Below, piece after piece: positions 25,576 to 35,187 of a stretch of DNA of 64,000 bases (the stretch's first letter is position 1; each line of letters starts with the position of its first letter). Source of the DNA: an uncultured Bacteroidales bacterium (GTDB taxonomy: Bacteria > Bacteroidota > Bacteroidia > Bacteroidales > F082). Where the stretch lies: the NCBI GenBank assembly GCA_946185535.1, contig CAMHJX010000004.1, forward strand, positions 1 through 64,000, read 5' to 3'. Both the position numbers and the translations under genes were made by a program. The notes under the pieces are model-generated. The model saw only the letters and a list, made by a program, of their open reading frames with translations, had not been told where the DNA came from and did no database searches.

Positions 25576-26202
25576 TCATTTCGCCACGACATGACGCAAA
25601 TCTTCGCCTAATATTTCACTTGTTGAACGGTAAGTATTTTTCAAGAAATCCTCAATCTCTTCATTTCCAATCAGTTTTATCTCTGTGATGCCTTCCTCGG
25701 TCTGTGGCTTGGGTTGGATGGTCTCTTCGCTTTCCATCAGGTACCAATAGGTGCGTTTCAGCGTCCATTCGTCATGTTCTAGGTAGCAATGCCAAGTGGA
25801 TGGCAACTCCTTGACGATGCGCAATTTGCCGATACCCGTTTCTTCCTCCACCTCGCGCAAGGCGGCCTGTTCGGGGCTCTCTCCTTTCTCAATATGCCCC
25901 TTGGGCAGGTCAGGGATGCCTTTGCGCACGATGCTGACGAACTTGCTATCAACGACCACAACACCACCCGCTGCAGGAGCCATCCTGAAGGTTTCTTTTA
26001 ATGCAGCGGCAACGGCGTTTTTACCCACTTCGTGGATGAAAGTGTCACCTGGGTCGCAGTCATCGAGCCATTCTGGAAAAAAATCGCACAATAGTTCGGT
26101 ATCGTATCTGTCAGATTCTTGGAGTGTTGCATCGAATCTTAGTGAATAACCTTCAATTTTTGGGAAAATCAAGGCTTTGTTTTCATGAAAAATCTTGTAC
26201 AT
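25576..26202 (-). CDS. NUDIX hydrolase
   Basis: 208 residues from the ATG at 26202 (MYKIFHENKALIF). The C-terminal half is a NUDIX domain with a complete box: G in GHIEKGES, then AALREVEEETGI, where the REVEEE residues bind metal. The N-terminal 80 residues are a family-specific region. The substrate, some nucleoside diphosphate linked to X, is not predictable. The longer upstream start is rejected because it passes through the promoter (TATCTTTG, 28 bases before 26202). It is divergent from pyrE. Confidence 0.88.
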   Translation of the reverse strand: MYKIFHENKALIFPKIEGYSLRFDATLQESDRYDTELLCDFFPEWLDDCDPGDTFIHEVGKNAVAAALKETFRMAPAAGGVVVVDSKFVSIVRKGIPDLPKGHIEKGESPEQAALREVEEETGIGKLRIVKELPSTWHCYLEHDEWTLKRTYWYLMESEETIQPKPQTEEGITEIKLIGNEEIEDFLKNTYRSTSEILGEDLRHVVAK

Positions 26203-26230
26203 TTGCAGTCTATTTTTCGCTTTCAAGCGA

Positions 26231-26238
26231 CAAAGATA
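26231..26238 (-). promoter_or_regulatory. NUDIX gene promoter, -7 element
   Basis: TATCTTTG on the minus strand, 28 bases before the ATG at 26202. Confidence 0.65.
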
Positions 26239-26268
26239 CAAAATAAGTTTCGACAAAGTTCAACAACC

Positions 26269-26916
26269 ATGAAATACGACGATTCAGCATTGACTTTGGC
26301 TCAACACCTGCTTCAGATTAGAGCCGTGAAACTCAGCCCAAAAGCACCTTTTACTTGGGCATCAGGTTTGAAAAGCCCCATTTATTGTGACAATCGTGTC
26401 ACGCTTTCCTATCCTGCCGTGAGGACCTATATTCGCCAGCAGTTTGTGGAGAAGATTATGCAAAACTACGGCAAGCCAGATGTGATTGCTGGCGTTGCCA
26501 CAGGAGGTATTGCCCAAGGTGCCTTGGTGGCTCAGGAAATGGGTCTGCCGTTCGTGTATGTGCGCTCAGAAAAAAAGTCGCATGGCATGCAGAACCAGAT
26601 TGAGGGTGTCATCAACGCAGGGCAGTCGGTTGTGGTCATCGAAGATCTGGTTTCCACGGGCAAGTCGAGTCTCATGGCTGTCGATGCTTTGCGCGAAGTG
26701 GGTGCTGAGGTGAAGGGCATGGTGGCTATTTTCACCTACCAGATGGAACTCGCCAAGCAAAACTTCGAGGCGAAGAACTGCCAGCTGATTACTTTGTCTA
26801 ACTACGAGACGCTGATTTACAAGGCCGTGGAAGAGAAATACATCACCGAAGAAGATGTGGAGTCACTGAAGGAATGGCGCCAAGACCAGCAGGCTTGGAG
26901 CGACAAGTGGAATTAA
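26269..26916 (+). CDS. pyrE: Orotate phosphoribosyltransferase
   Basis: Joins orotate and PRPP to give OMP in pyrimidine synthesis. 215 residues from the ATG of MKYDDSALTLAQHLLQI. It has the substrate segment FTWASGLKSPIYCDNR, the flexible-loop region VRSEKKSHG, and the PRPP motif VVVIEDLVSTGKSS. An upstream in-frame ATG at 26185 would overlap the divergent NUDIX gene and its promoter, so 26269 is preferred. The 3' end overlaps the convergent birA gene by four bases. pyrH (14037) is in the same pathway but not adjacent. Confidence 0.96.
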   Translation: MKYDDSALTLAQHLLQIRAVKLSPKAPFTWASGLKSPIYCDNRVTLSYPAVRTYIRQQFVEKIMQNYGKPDVIAGVATGGIAQGALVAQEMGLPFVYVRSEKKSHGMQNQIEGVINAGQSVVVIEDLVSTGKSSLMAVDALREVGAEVKGMVAIFTYQMELAKQNFEAKNCQLITLSNYETLIYKAVEEKYITEEDVESLKEWRQDQQAWSDKWN

Positions 26917-27644
26917 ACCAAAAACTTGATTTGCTTGACTTCGTAACAGTGTAACTTCTGTTGCTCATCAACAAGTTGCAGCCGCCCGAACGGGTCTATA
27001 CCCGTCATAAACAGCCGTAAAACCTTTCCATCGACTTCATAATCTGCCCAAGTACGGTAACGGAATAACCTTTTCAAATAATCCTGTTCAATGGTTGTCG
27101 GGTTGGATTTCAGTTGCTCCACCTTTATTATTATATGTTCTGCTAGTTGCTCCAAAAGTTGTTGCAAAGCATATTCTTTTCCCGTAATCAATTTCAGCGA
27201 AATTGGATGCGTTGGCCAATCCTGAAATTGCATCTGGTTGACATTCAGCCCAATGCCAATAATGGAGATGCCCATCATGTTGGCCTTTATTGTGCTGTTG
27301 ATGAGAATACCGGCTAGTTTGCGGTTCCCGTAATAGATGTCGTTGGGCCATTTGATGCTGAGCTTCTCGACGGGTAACAATTTGTCTAACACCTCGACAA
27401 TGCCCAACGGCACAGCCTCGGAAAGCAGGAATTGTCGTTCGGCGGGCAAAAAGCTCATATCAGCAGCTAAAGAGAAAGTGAGGTTCTTTCCAACCTCACT
27501 TTCCCAGCTGTTACTGCCCATGCCTTTACCTGCCGTTTGTTCGTCGGCGCTGACCAGCCAGTTGCGGATGTCGCAGTCCAACTGTTGCCTTTGCAGGAAG
27601 GCGTTGGTGGAGTCGATTTGTTCGAAATGATGATAATGGAGCAT
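26913..27644 (-). CDS. birA: Biotin--[acetyl-CoA carboxylase] ligase
   Basis: Makes biotinyl-AMP and transfers biotin to carrier-protein lysines. 243 residues, catalytic domain plus C-terminal SH3-like cap, with no N-terminal repressor helix-turn-helix, so it should be a monofunctional enzyme. Visible motifs are FEQIDSTNAFL, EQTAGKGMGSNSW (in the position of the usual GRGRxGxxW biotinyl-AMP loop, here altered), KWPNDIYY-x-x-RKLAGIL and IGIGLNVNQ. The ATG overlaps the stop of the upstream T9SS gene by one base (TGATG), suggesting coupling. The altered loop is unusual but within family variation. Confidence 0.92.
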   Translation of the reverse strand: MLHYHHFEQIDSTNAFLQRQQLDCDIRNWLVSADEQTAGKGMGSNSWESEVGKNLTFSLAADMSFLPAERQFLLSEAVPLGIVEVLDKLLPVEKLSIKWPNDIYYGNRKLAGILINSTIKANMMGISIIGIGLNVNQMQFQDWPTHPISLKLITGKEYALQQLLEQLAEHIIIKVEQLKSNPTTIEQDYLKRLFRYRTWADYEVDGKVLRLFMTGIDPFGRLQLVDEQQKLHCYEVKQIKFLV

Positions 27645-29272
27645 CACTTCACCACGACTCTCTGTGTCTCGTTACCTACTTTGACTGCGTAGACGCCAGC
27701 GCCAAAACGCTTCATGTCAATTTGCAACTCGCCTTCACAGCGGCCTTCGAAAACGCGTTGGCCGACCATATTAAATATGGTGACAGCTTGTTCGCCTTCG
27801 CTGATGATGTTGACAAGGCCTGAAGTAGGATTGGGGTAGATGTTAATATTATGGTCTAGGTATTCTTCCACATCGGCGGTCACCTCGTAGGAGAACTCGG
27901 TGCTTTCGCTGTCGTTGAAGCGGCTGCCTGAGAACATGGTTGCCGACCCGGCTCTCAGACCATAAACAGCAGAACCAGTCAATCCGTCGCCACCAGCATC
28001 GTAAATAGTGAAGTCGTAGCATCCATCGCCTGTAATGACGAGGGTGTCAATGTACATAGTGTTAGGCTCTGTGTAAGGACCGCCTTCTTGGATGACTTCG
28101 CCAGTCGAAAGCTTTGTGACTTTCCATGTGGTTTCTTGAGGGTTGTTGTCGGTGCGGATGTTGACCTTGATGATCTTACCAACAGCTTGGTAGGCCTGCT
28201 GGATGGAGAAGGTGGCTACATCATCATCGGGGGCTTCATCTTGGCCGTTGTTGACGCTTTTGATCTTCACCTCAAGCGTGTTTTCCTCTTCGACGGGGAA
28301 ACCGACCTCGCCCAATTCAATGGTCTCGGAACCGAAGGTGGGCATGTTGCCTGTCCAGCCGATGGTCTTCAAGGTTTCTCCGTTGACAAGCACTTCCAAC
28401 TCAGCAGAGGTCATCGTGTTGCTACCATAGTTGGTCAGCAAAACTGTCGGCTCGGCAAAACCACTGCAATTCATCTTTTTGACATTGGTAATCTCGCTCA
28501 CGGAAGCCTCGTTGGCATAAAAAGGATCAGGGGTGAGACTCGACTTGCAGGCTTGATACACTTCTTTTGTGTTTGAGTTTTGCACCCATGCGATGGCATC
28601 CAGCTGGTCCATGTTGTAGATGTTGGCCAACTCCCATGTGAAAGTGTAGGCAAAGTAACCATTGGCTTCCAAACTGCCAAGGGATTGCCCAGCTGAGCTT
28701 GGCAGGAGTTTCTTCATCACATCGTAGAAGTCCTTTTCGCCATTAGGTCCTGGGGCGGAATTGAAATGTATCTCCTTCTCGATAACCCCAACATAAAGCT
28801 TTAAGCTGCCTGCGATGTCGGTTGAGGCACGGCCCATCACATGAACGGTGATGGCATCTTGCGCCTCGTTCAATTCCCAAGAAAGGCGCAACTCCATAGG
28901 TGATTCGATGGCGGAAAGCTGATCGATGATATTTTGGGTGATGTTGCCAGAATTGCCTGAAAAGCGGTTGCCATCGACGACAACGTGAGGCACACTATTG
29001 ACACTATAATAACTGACGCGAGAACCATTATCACCCGTGTTGTGTAGATACATCGGATCGGCACCTGATGGCCAGCTTACATGGTATTTGATGGCCACCA
29101 CCTTGTCGCGATTGTTGGCGATGAGTGCATCCATGCCAGGATTGTACATTGCACATGGGCCACAGCCAGTGTTGGTGAAGCTTTCAAGTAATAACATACG
29201 CTCGTTTTGAGCGTTGGTTTTCAGTGAAACCAGCATCATAAGTGATGCCAAAAAGATAGTTAACCTTTTCAT
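27644..29272 (-). CDS. Omp28/thioredoxin-like secreted protein with T9SS sorting domain
   Basis: 542 residues from the ATG of MKRLTIFLASLMMLVSLKTN. After the signal peptide comes a thioredoxin-like domain with an intact CxxC in ESFTNTGCGPCAMYNP and a cis-proline-type SVPHVVVDG segment, matching the Omp28-related family. A beta-rich middle follows, and a C-terminal type A sorting domain begins at IYPNPTSGL and ends RVVVK. It is probably exported to the surface by the type IX system, with thiol-disulfide activity possible. A TACTTTTG promoter lies 28 bases upstream, and birA is translationally coupled downstream. Confidence 0.85.
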   Translation of the reverse strand: MKRLTIFLASLMMLVSLKTNAQNERMLLLESFTNTGCGPCAMYNPGMDALIANNRDKVVAIKYHVSWPSGADPMYLHNTGDNGSRVSYYSVNSVPHVVVDGNRFSGNSGNITQNIIDQLSAIESPMELRLSWELNEAQDAITVHVMGRASTDIAGSLKLYVGVIEKEIHFNSAPGPNGEKDFYDVMKKLLPSSAGQSLGSLEANGYFAYTFTWELANIYNMDQLDAIAWVQNSNTKEVYQACKSSLTPDPFYANEASVSEITNVKKMNCSGFAEPTVLLTNYGSNTMTSAELEVLVNGETLKTIGWTGNMPTFGSETIELGEVGFPVEEENTLEVKIKSVNNGQDEAPDDDVATFSIQQAYQAVGKIIKVNIRTDNNPQETTWKVTKLSTGEVIQEGGPYTEPNTMYIDTLVITGDGCYDFTIYDAGGDGLTGSAVYGLRAGSATMFSGSRFNDSESTEFSYEVTADVEEYLDHNINIYPNPTSGLVNIISEGEQAVTIFNMVGQRVFEGRCEGELQIDMKRFGAGVYAVKVGNETQRVVVK

Positions 29273-29300
29273 TAGCGTGATTATTTGATGTTTTTCAGCA

Positions 29301-29308
29301 CAAAAGTA
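29301..29308 (-). promoter_or_regulatory. Promoter of the Omp28-like gene, -7 element
   Basis: TACTTTTG on the minus strand, 28 bases before the ATG at 29272. birA is probably expressed from it too. Confidence 0.65.
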
Positions 29309-29410
29309 GATATTTTTCAAAAAATGGCAATGTTTTTGTTGTGTAATAAAGAAAAAATATGCAATTTTGCAAATTGAAACCAAGAGGAATAATTTCAAAA
29401 GCATAATACT

Positions 29411-30142
29411 ATGGTTAAAAGGTCTATTTTTACTTTAATGTTTTTAGCTGTAATGGGTTGGGTTTCAGCTCAATCGTTACAATTTGAATGGGATGGTCAC
29501 GCCTATACAGAAGGTGAAACCATCGAATGCAACACTCCAACGGAATGGGGTGAATATCTTCAGGATATGCAGATTAGGAATCTTACTGGTCAGGATTTGA
29601 ATGTTTTGGTTAAAAAAGAGGTCATTGAAGACCTTGAAGGTGTCTCGAACTTTTTCTGCTGGGGCCAGTGCTTCTTCCCTGACACTTATGTTAGCCCGAA
29701 TCCTGTTGCTGTACCTGCCAACAGCGTTACATCTGTTGGAGCTCTTTCGTTCCATGCGATGTTCGACGAGAATGTGTTCGGCAAGGTGCAGGTGAGGTAT
29801 TTCGCTTATGACGAACGTCATCCTGAAGACGCTGCTATTATCAATGTGGTTTTCCACAGGTCAGGCGAGGGTATTCATGAGGTTGGCGCTGTGCATTTCG
29901 GCCAGGCATATCCCAATCCGGCTTCCTCAGTTGTGAATTTCGACTACAACATCAATGCCAGCGACAGAGCTTCCGTGTCGGTCTACAATCTGCTTGGCCA
30001 AGAGGTGAAGAGCCAACAGGTGAACGGCATGCAAGGACATCTCTCCGTCTCGGTGGCCGACCTCAACGAAGGTATCTATTTCTGCAAACTGTTTGTGAAC
30101 GGTAGCGCCGTATCGACAGAAAAGTTTGTCGTGAAGAAGTGA
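29411..30142 (+). CDS. Small secreted protein with T9SS type A sorting domain
   Basis: 243 residues: signal peptide ending WVSAQ, a beta-sandwich-like body of about 130 residues with a paired-cysteine segment (FFCWGQCFF), and a C-terminal sorting domain starting at AYPNPASS and ending EKFVVKK. The body resembles the short beta domains found in many Bacteroidetes T9SS cargo, but I do not recognise a named family. It is divergent from the Omp28-like gene, with 138 bases between start codons, and ends at a clear terminator. Confidence 0.8.
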   Translation: MVKRSIFTLMFLAVMGWVSAQSLQFEWDGHAYTEGETIECNTPTEWGEYLQDMQIRNLTGQDLNVLVKKEVIEDLEGVSNFFCWGQCFFPDTYVSPNPVAVPANSVTSVGALSFHAMFDENVFGKVQVRYFAYDERHPEDAAIINVVFHRSGEGIHEVGAVHFGQAYPNPASSVVNFDYNINASDRASVSVYNLLGQEVKSQQVNGMQGHLSVSVADLNEGIYFCKLFVNGSAVSTEKFVVKK

Positions 30143-30164
30143 AGCCTTCTATGACTTGAAACCA

Positions 30165-30194
30165 AAAGGGTGGTGTTGACCGACACCACCCTTT
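30165..30194 (+). terminator. Rho-independent terminator
   Basis: The arms AAAGGGTGGTGT and ACACCACCCTTT with a six-base loop are followed by further T residues, 22 bases past the T9SS gene. Confidence 0.85.
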
Positions 30195-30336
30195 TTTGGC
30201 TTTAAAAAGCCTATATCCCATTTGAATTGGATTTTTTAGCGATTTTTTCAGTTTTTTAATCGATGTTTCAAATAAATTTACTTACTTTGCAAATTGTTTA
30301 ATTAGCTATTTTGCAAATAATCTATTTACTATTACT

Positions 30337-32682
30337 ATGACTAACTACTGCTTTAAGAGTTTGATTCTCACAGCACTATTCATTTTTACTGGTTTCGTGG
30401 CCTTTGCTCAAGAAGACAACAGCATTAAGGGTTTCGTCTATGAAGAGTCTACCGGCGAGCCCATGATGTTCACTAACGTTTATCTGAAGGGCACTACCTT
30501 TGGCGGCTCGACTAACGAAAACGGCTATTTCAACATCAACCGTATTCCTGATGGGCGCTATACCTTATTAATTACTAGCGTGGGTTACGATACAATCCGA
30601 GAGTCGTTTAACCTTTCGAAAGGCCAAAGCATCAACAGAAAGTATTACATGAAGGAGACCAGTCAGAAGTTGGAAACCGTGACGATTACTGCCGATAAGA
30701 TTGAGGCGCGCACGGAGACCAAGACCTCGGTCATCACCGTTACGCCCAAGACCATCACTAAGATTCCGAGCATTGGCGGTCAGGCCGACTTCGCCCAATA
30801 CCTGCAGGTGGTGCCAGGTGTCATCTTTACGGGTGACCAAGGTGGACAGCTCTATATCCGTGGTGGCTCACCCATTCAAAACAAGGTGCTGCTCGATGGC
30901 ATGGTGGTCTACAATCCCTTCCACTCCATCGGTTTGTTCTCGGTGTTTGATACCGACATCATCCGCAACGCGGATGTTTATACAGGTGGCTTCGGTGCTG
31001 AATACAGCGGCCGTATCTCTTCCATTATGGACATCTCCACCCGCGATGGCAATAAGAAACGCATCTCAGGTAAGTTAGGCGCCAACTGCTTCGGCGCCAA
31101 GGTGATGATTGAAGGCCCGCTGAAGAAAGCCAAGACCCCTGACGAAGCCACGATTTCTTTCATCCTCTCGGCCAAGAACTCTTATCTTGAACAATCCAGC
31201 AAGTTTCTCTATCCATACGCATCCGAAACCGGACTTCCTTTCAACTACCAAGACTTTTATGGCAAGGTTTCGCTGAATGCCCCTAATGGAAGCAAAATCA
31301 ACTTGTTCGGCTTCTCGTTCAACGACCAAGTGAACAATTATATGTCACTTTCCGACTTTGGATGGGATTCGTATGGTGCCGGTGCCAATTTCCTCGTCAT
31401 CCCGGGCAAGGCTCCCGTGATGATTGAAGGTACGGTCGCCTATTCAAGCTATACTTCACGCATGATTGAAGCGGATAATCCCGACCGTTACAGCAATATC
31501 AACGGCTTCAACATGGGCTTCGACTTCAGCCAGTTCATGGGCAAGAATACCCTGAAATATGGTATTGAAATGTTGGGTTATACAACGGATTATCAGACTT
31601 ATAGTGTTTATGGACACAATAGGATTGGAGCAAAGCTGAACTCCACTGAGATTGGTGCATACGCGAAATACAAGGCTGTGTTGGGCAAGTTCTTGCTGGA
31701 ACCGAGCTTCCGCTTGCAGTTCTATGCCTCTCTGTCTGAACTATCGCCAGAGCCGCGTCTCGCCCTGAAGTATAATGCCACCGACCGTCTGCGATTGAAG
31801 GCTGCAGCAGGTATGTATTCGCAGAATTTCGTGGCGGCCACCAGCGACCGCGATGTGGTCAACCTGTTCTACGGCTTCCTTTCAGGTATCGACAATCTGC
31901 CTGAGACCTATAACGGAGAGGGAATCAAGACCAACCTGCAAAAAGCCAACCACTTCATTTTGGGTGGCGAGTTTGACTTGTCGCGCAATGCCACACTGAA
32001 TATCGAAGGCTATTGGAAGGACTTCGTGCAGCTGACCAACATCAACCGTAACAAGCTCTATCCCGACAATCCTGAAAACGCACAAATCCCTGACTTGCTG
32101 AAGAAGGACTTCACTAAGGAAACTGGTGACGCTTACGGCTTCGATGTGTCCTTGAAATATGAGGATCAGCATTGGTATCTTTGGGCCGTTTATGCTCTGG
32201 GTTTCGTGACAAGGGAATACGAAAAAGCCGTGGAAAACGGTGTTGAGTTGCTGCAATATGCACCTCACTTCGACCGTCGTCACAACATCAATGTCATTCT
32301 GACCTATACTGCTGGCTCAAAACGTCAGTGGGAGTTTAGTGGTCGTTGGAACTTCGGTACGGGCTTCCCGTTCACGCAAGTGCAAGGCTTCTATGAGTAT
32401 TACTCCTTCCAGGATGGCATCAACTTCGATTACACCACTACCAATGGCGAACTTGGTGTACTCTATGGTGACCTCAATGCGGGTCGTCTTCCTACCTACC
32501 ATCGTTTCGACCTTGATGTGAAGCGTAAGTTCTACTTCACAGAGAACATCATGTTGGAGGCAGACCTAAGCGTGACTAATGTCTACAATCGCAATAACGT
32601 GTTCTATGTCAATCTGGTCACCAGCGATATAGCGCGCCAGCTGCCTACCCTTCCCACCTTTGGCTTGACTTTCTCATTCTGA
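30337..32682 (+). CDS. TonB-dependent outer-membrane receptor
   Basis: 781 residues: signal peptide (ending VAFAQ), a carboxypeptidase-regulatory-like domain (about 28-105; IKGFVYEESTGEPMMFTNVY), a plug domain (about 130-230; LYIRGGSPIQNKVLLDGM, NPFHSIGLFSVFD and FGAEYSGRISSI), and a beta-barrel ending TFGLTFSF. It uses TonB energy to import a ligand. There is no SusD partner next to it and the length is short for SusC, so it is not a classical glycan-utilisation pair. An S9 oligopeptidase follows after 12 bases, which hints at peptide uptake, but this is inference. Upstream are two near-repeats of TTTTGCAAAT. Confidence 0.9.
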   Translation: MTNYCFKSLILTALFIFTGFVAFAQEDNSIKGFVYEESTGEPMMFTNVYLKGTTFGGSTNENGYFNINRIPDGRYTLLITSVGYDTIRESFNLSKGQSINRKYYMKETSQKLETVTITADKIEARTETKTSVITVTPKTITKIPSIGGQADFAQYLQVVPGVIFTGDQGGQLYIRGGSPIQNKVLLDGMVVYNPFHSIGLFSVFDTDIIRNADVYTGGFGAEYSGRISSIMDISTRDGNKKRISGKLGANCFGAKVMIEGPLKKAKTPDEATISFILSAKNSYLEQSSKFLYPYASETGLPFNYQDFYGKVSLNAPNGSKINLFGFSFNDQVNNYMSLSDFGWDSYGAGANFLVIPGKAPVMIEGTVAYSSYTSRMIEADNPDRYSNINGFNMGFDFSQFMGKNTLKYGIEMLGYTTDYQTYSVYGHNRIGAKLNSTEIGAYAKYKAVLGKFLLEPSFRLQFYASLSELSPEPRLALKYNATDRLRLKAAAGMYSQNFVAATSDRDVVNLFYGFLSGIDNLPETYNGEGIKTNLQKANHFILGGEFDLSRNATLNIEGYWKDFVQLTNINRNKLYPDNPENAQIPDLLKKDFTKETGDAYGFDVSLKYEDQHWYLWAVYALGFVTREYEKAVENGVELLQYAPHFDRRHNINVILTYTAGSKRQWEFSGRWNFGTGFPFTQVQGFYEYYSFQDGINFDYTTTNGELGVLYGDLNAGRLPTYHRFDLDVKRKFYFTENIMLEADLSVTNVYNRNNVFYVNLVTSDIARQLPTLPTFGLTFSF

Positions 32683-32694
32683 TGTAATTAGGCA

Positions 32695-34827
32695 ATGAAA
32701 GACACTTTTATTCCCCCTAAGGCCGCCATCCGTCCACATGAGATGACGATGCATGGCCATACCCGAATTGACAATTATTATTGGCTCAACGAGCGCGAGA
32801 ATCCCGAGGTGATTGCCTACCTTGAAGCAGAGAACCAATATGCTGAGGCTTGCTTGAAACATACTGAACCTCTTCAGGAACAGCTTTTTAAAGAAATCAA
32901 GGGACGTATTAAGCAGGATGACAACTCGGTGCCGATTAAAATCCGTGATTATTATCACTACACTCGTTACAAGGAAGGAAAGGAGTATCCCATCTTCTGC
33001 CGCAAGTATCAAAGTCTAGAAGCACCTGAGGAGATTTTGCTTGATGGCAATGTGTTGGCCGAAGGCCATGCTTTCTTCGAGATTGGTGAGCTTAGCCTCA
33101 GTGAGGACGATAAGTTGTTGGCCTATTCTGTCGATACCGTGAGTCGCCGTATCTATACCGTTTATGTCAAAAACTTGGAGACGGGCGAGCTGGTCGGTGA
33201 GCCGATACCCAACACCTCGGGCAATGTGGTCTGGGCAAGTGACAACAAGACATTTTTCTATGGTGTAAAGGATGAGACTTTGCGGCCATGCAAAATCATG
33301 AGGCACCGTTTGGGAACACCTGCTACCGACGATGTGCTGGTTTACGAAGAAACAGATGAGACTTTCGTTTGCTATATCAGTAAAACGAAGTCTCGGATGT
33401 ATATGATTATCAATTCGGAGTCAACGCTGTCGTCGGAATGCCGCATCCTTGAAAGCAACCAACCTGAAGGAATGTTTCGTGTATTTCAGCTACGTCAGTC
33501 CGACATGCTGTATGGCATCGACCATTATGGTGAGCATTTCTATATTCAAACCAATGCTGATGGAGCGAAGAATTACAAGATTATGCGAGCTCCAGTCGGC
33601 CAAACGGAAATGACATATTGGACAGAGGTCGTTGCCCATCGTGAGAAGGTGATGATTGAGAGTTTTACCATCTTCAGCAAGTTCTTCGTCATAGAGGAGC
33701 GTGAGAATGGCTTGGTCAATATCAGGATACGGACTTGGGACGGCAGCACAGACTATTATCTCGATTTCGGTGAGCCTGCCTACACCGCTGGTGTGGGTGC
33801 CAATCCCGACTTTGAAGCCGTCACCTTGCGCTATGCCTACAATTCCATGACCACACCTTCGTCGGTCTACGAATGGGATATGGAGAAACGCACTAAGAAA
33901 CTGCTTAAACGGCAGGAAATTGTAGGTGGCTATAATCCAGAAGATTATGTCACCGAGCGTTTGATGGCGCCTTCACATGACGGTGTCCTGGTGCCGATTT
34001 CGATTGTTTACAAGAAAAACGTGGATGCTGCGGTCCCTGAGCCTGTCGAAGGGCCGCGCCAAAAAGGGTCGGGTCCTTCGACTGGCTCAGGAACCCTTAA
34101 CCGTCCACTTGTCCTTTACGGTTATGGTTCCTATGGCTCTAGTACGGATGCTTATTTCTCCGTGGCACGCCTTAGCCTCTTGAATCGCGGTTTCATTTGG
34201 GCCATTGCCCACATCCGAGGTGGTGAGGAGATGGGACGGCAGTGGTACGACGACGGCAAGATGCTGAACAAGAAGAACACTTTCCTCGATTTCATTGCCT
34301 GCGCTGAATACCTTATTAATAAAGGTTACACCTCGGCGCAAAAAATGTTTGCCATGGGCGGTAGCGCTGGCGGTTTGCTCGTTGGTGCTGTGACTAACAT
34401 GAGACCTGATTTGTGGAAAGGTGTCATCGCTCAAGTGCCTTTTGTAGATGTCGTCACCACCATGCTCGATGAGAGTATTCCGCTCACCACGGGTGAATAT
34501 GATGAATGGGGCAATCCCAATGAGAAAAAGTATTACGACTATATGCTTTCTTATTCGCCATACGACAATGTGGAAGCCAAGGATTATCCCGCCATGCTCA
34601 TCACCACGGGATTGCACGACAGCCAGGTGCAGTATTGGGAACCCGCCAAGTGGGCTGCTAAACTCCGCGCTTTGAAGACGGACAAAAATCCTTTGTACCT
34701 GAAAACCGAGATGGACTATGGCCATGGTGGCGCTTCCGGGCGTTTCGAAGGGTTCAAGGAAGTCGTTTTGGAATATGCATTCATGCTGGATGAACTGGGA
34801 ATGATATCGTCCAATAAAGAAGCGTAA
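32695..34827 (+). CDS. S9 family oligopeptidase (prolyl oligopeptidase/oligopeptidase B type)
   Basis: 710 residues without a signal peptide. An N-terminal beta-propeller is followed by a C-terminal alpha/beta hydrolase. The catalytic triad is visible: Ser557 in MGGSAGGLL, Asp642 in LHDSQVQYWEP, His677 in YGHGGASGRF. YGYGSYG precedes the oxyanion region. Overall it is closest to oligopeptidase B. Between residues 447 and 472, just ahead of LVLYGYGSYG, a 64-base palindrome adds an insert reading PEPVEGP through GPSTGSGT in frame. It follows the TonB receptor closely and is likely cotranscribed, suggesting breakdown of imported peptides. Confidence 0.92.
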   Translation: MKDTFIPPKAAIRPHEMTMHGHTRIDNYYWLNERENPEVIAYLEAENQYAEACLKHTEPLQEQLFKEIKGRIKQDDNSVPIKIRDYYHYTRYKEGKEYPIFCRKYQSLEAPEEILLDGNVLAEGHAFFEIGELSLSEDDKLLAYSVDTVSRRIYTVYVKNLETGELVGEPIPNTSGNVVWASDNKTFFYGVKDETLRPCKIMRHRLGTPATDDVLVYEETDETFVCYISKTKSRMYMIINSESTLSSECRILESNQPEGMFRVFQLRQSDMLYGIDHYGEHFYIQTNADGAKNYKIMRAPVGQTEMTYWTEVVAHREKVMIESFTIFSKFFVIEERENGLVNIRIRTWDGSTDYYLDFGEPAYTAGVGANPDFEAVTLRYAYNSMTTPSSVYEWDMEKRTKKLLKRQEIVGGYNPEDYVTERLMAPSHDGVLVPISIVYKKNVDAAVPEPVEGPRQKGSGPSTGSGTLNRPLVLYGYGSYGSSTDAYFSVARLSLLNRGFIWAIAHIRGGEEMGRQWYDDGKMLNKKNTFLDFIACAEYLINKGYTSAQKMFAMGGSAGGLLVGAVTNMRPDLWKGVIAQVPFVDVVTTMLDESIPLTTGEYDEWGNPNEKKYYDYMLSYSPYDNVEAKDYPAMLITTGLHDSQVQYWEPAKWAAKLRALKTDKNPLYLKTEMDYGHGGASGRFEGFKEVVLEYAFMLDELGMISSNKEA
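34032..34095. repeat. Palindromic element inserted in frame in the S9 peptidase gene
   Basis: Left arm 34032-34052 (GGTCCCTGAGCCTGTCGAAG and one more G) pairs with right arm 34075-34095 with two mismatches in 21. Related copies are at 6845 and 35831. It adds about 21-25 codons without breaking the frame. Confidence 0.8.
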
Positions 34828-35159
34828 TGAATCTTTGTAAAGAGGGAAACTGTTGGAAAGCTTGCTACGACCAAGAGCGCAACAAGTACTTTGGCCATTT
34901 AATGTACACCGATCGTGAAGGACAGACTCGCTACCTTTATGAGGTCACCAAAGAAATCTTTAATAGGCTGGGGTCGTTTTCCGACGACTATGACAACGAC
35001 CGGCTGATTGAAACGGGACGGTTGCTCTTCCGTTTTGAGGACACAATGTATGGAACCTTGGGTCCCGAACATTATGTGTATGACGACAGCTACACTGAAA
35101 GCGATTTTGACAAGGCATTCGAATCGCTGCAGAAGAAACGAAAGAGGAGAAATGCATAA
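34827..35159 (+). CDS. Conserved-looking small protein of unknown function
   Basis: 110 residues. The start codon overlaps the S9 peptidase stop by one base (TAATG), so it is translated in the same operon. It is acidic and aromatic in the middle (GSFSDDYDNDRL, YVYDDSYTESDFD) and has a basic C-terminal tail (QKKRKRRNA). Cysteines occur near the start (CKEGNCWKAC). There is no signal peptide, membrane segment or domain that I recognise. Reality as a gene rests on the coupling, the start position and the length. No function is proposed. Confidence 0.65.
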   Translation: MNLCKEGNCWKACYDQERNKYFGHLMYTDREGQTRYLYEVTKEIFNRLGSFSDDYDNDRLIETGRLLFRFEDTMYGTLGPEHYVYDDSYTESDFDKAFESLQKKRKRRNA

Positions 35160-35187
35160 TTCCTTGACAAAAGAGGATTAGTTTTGC

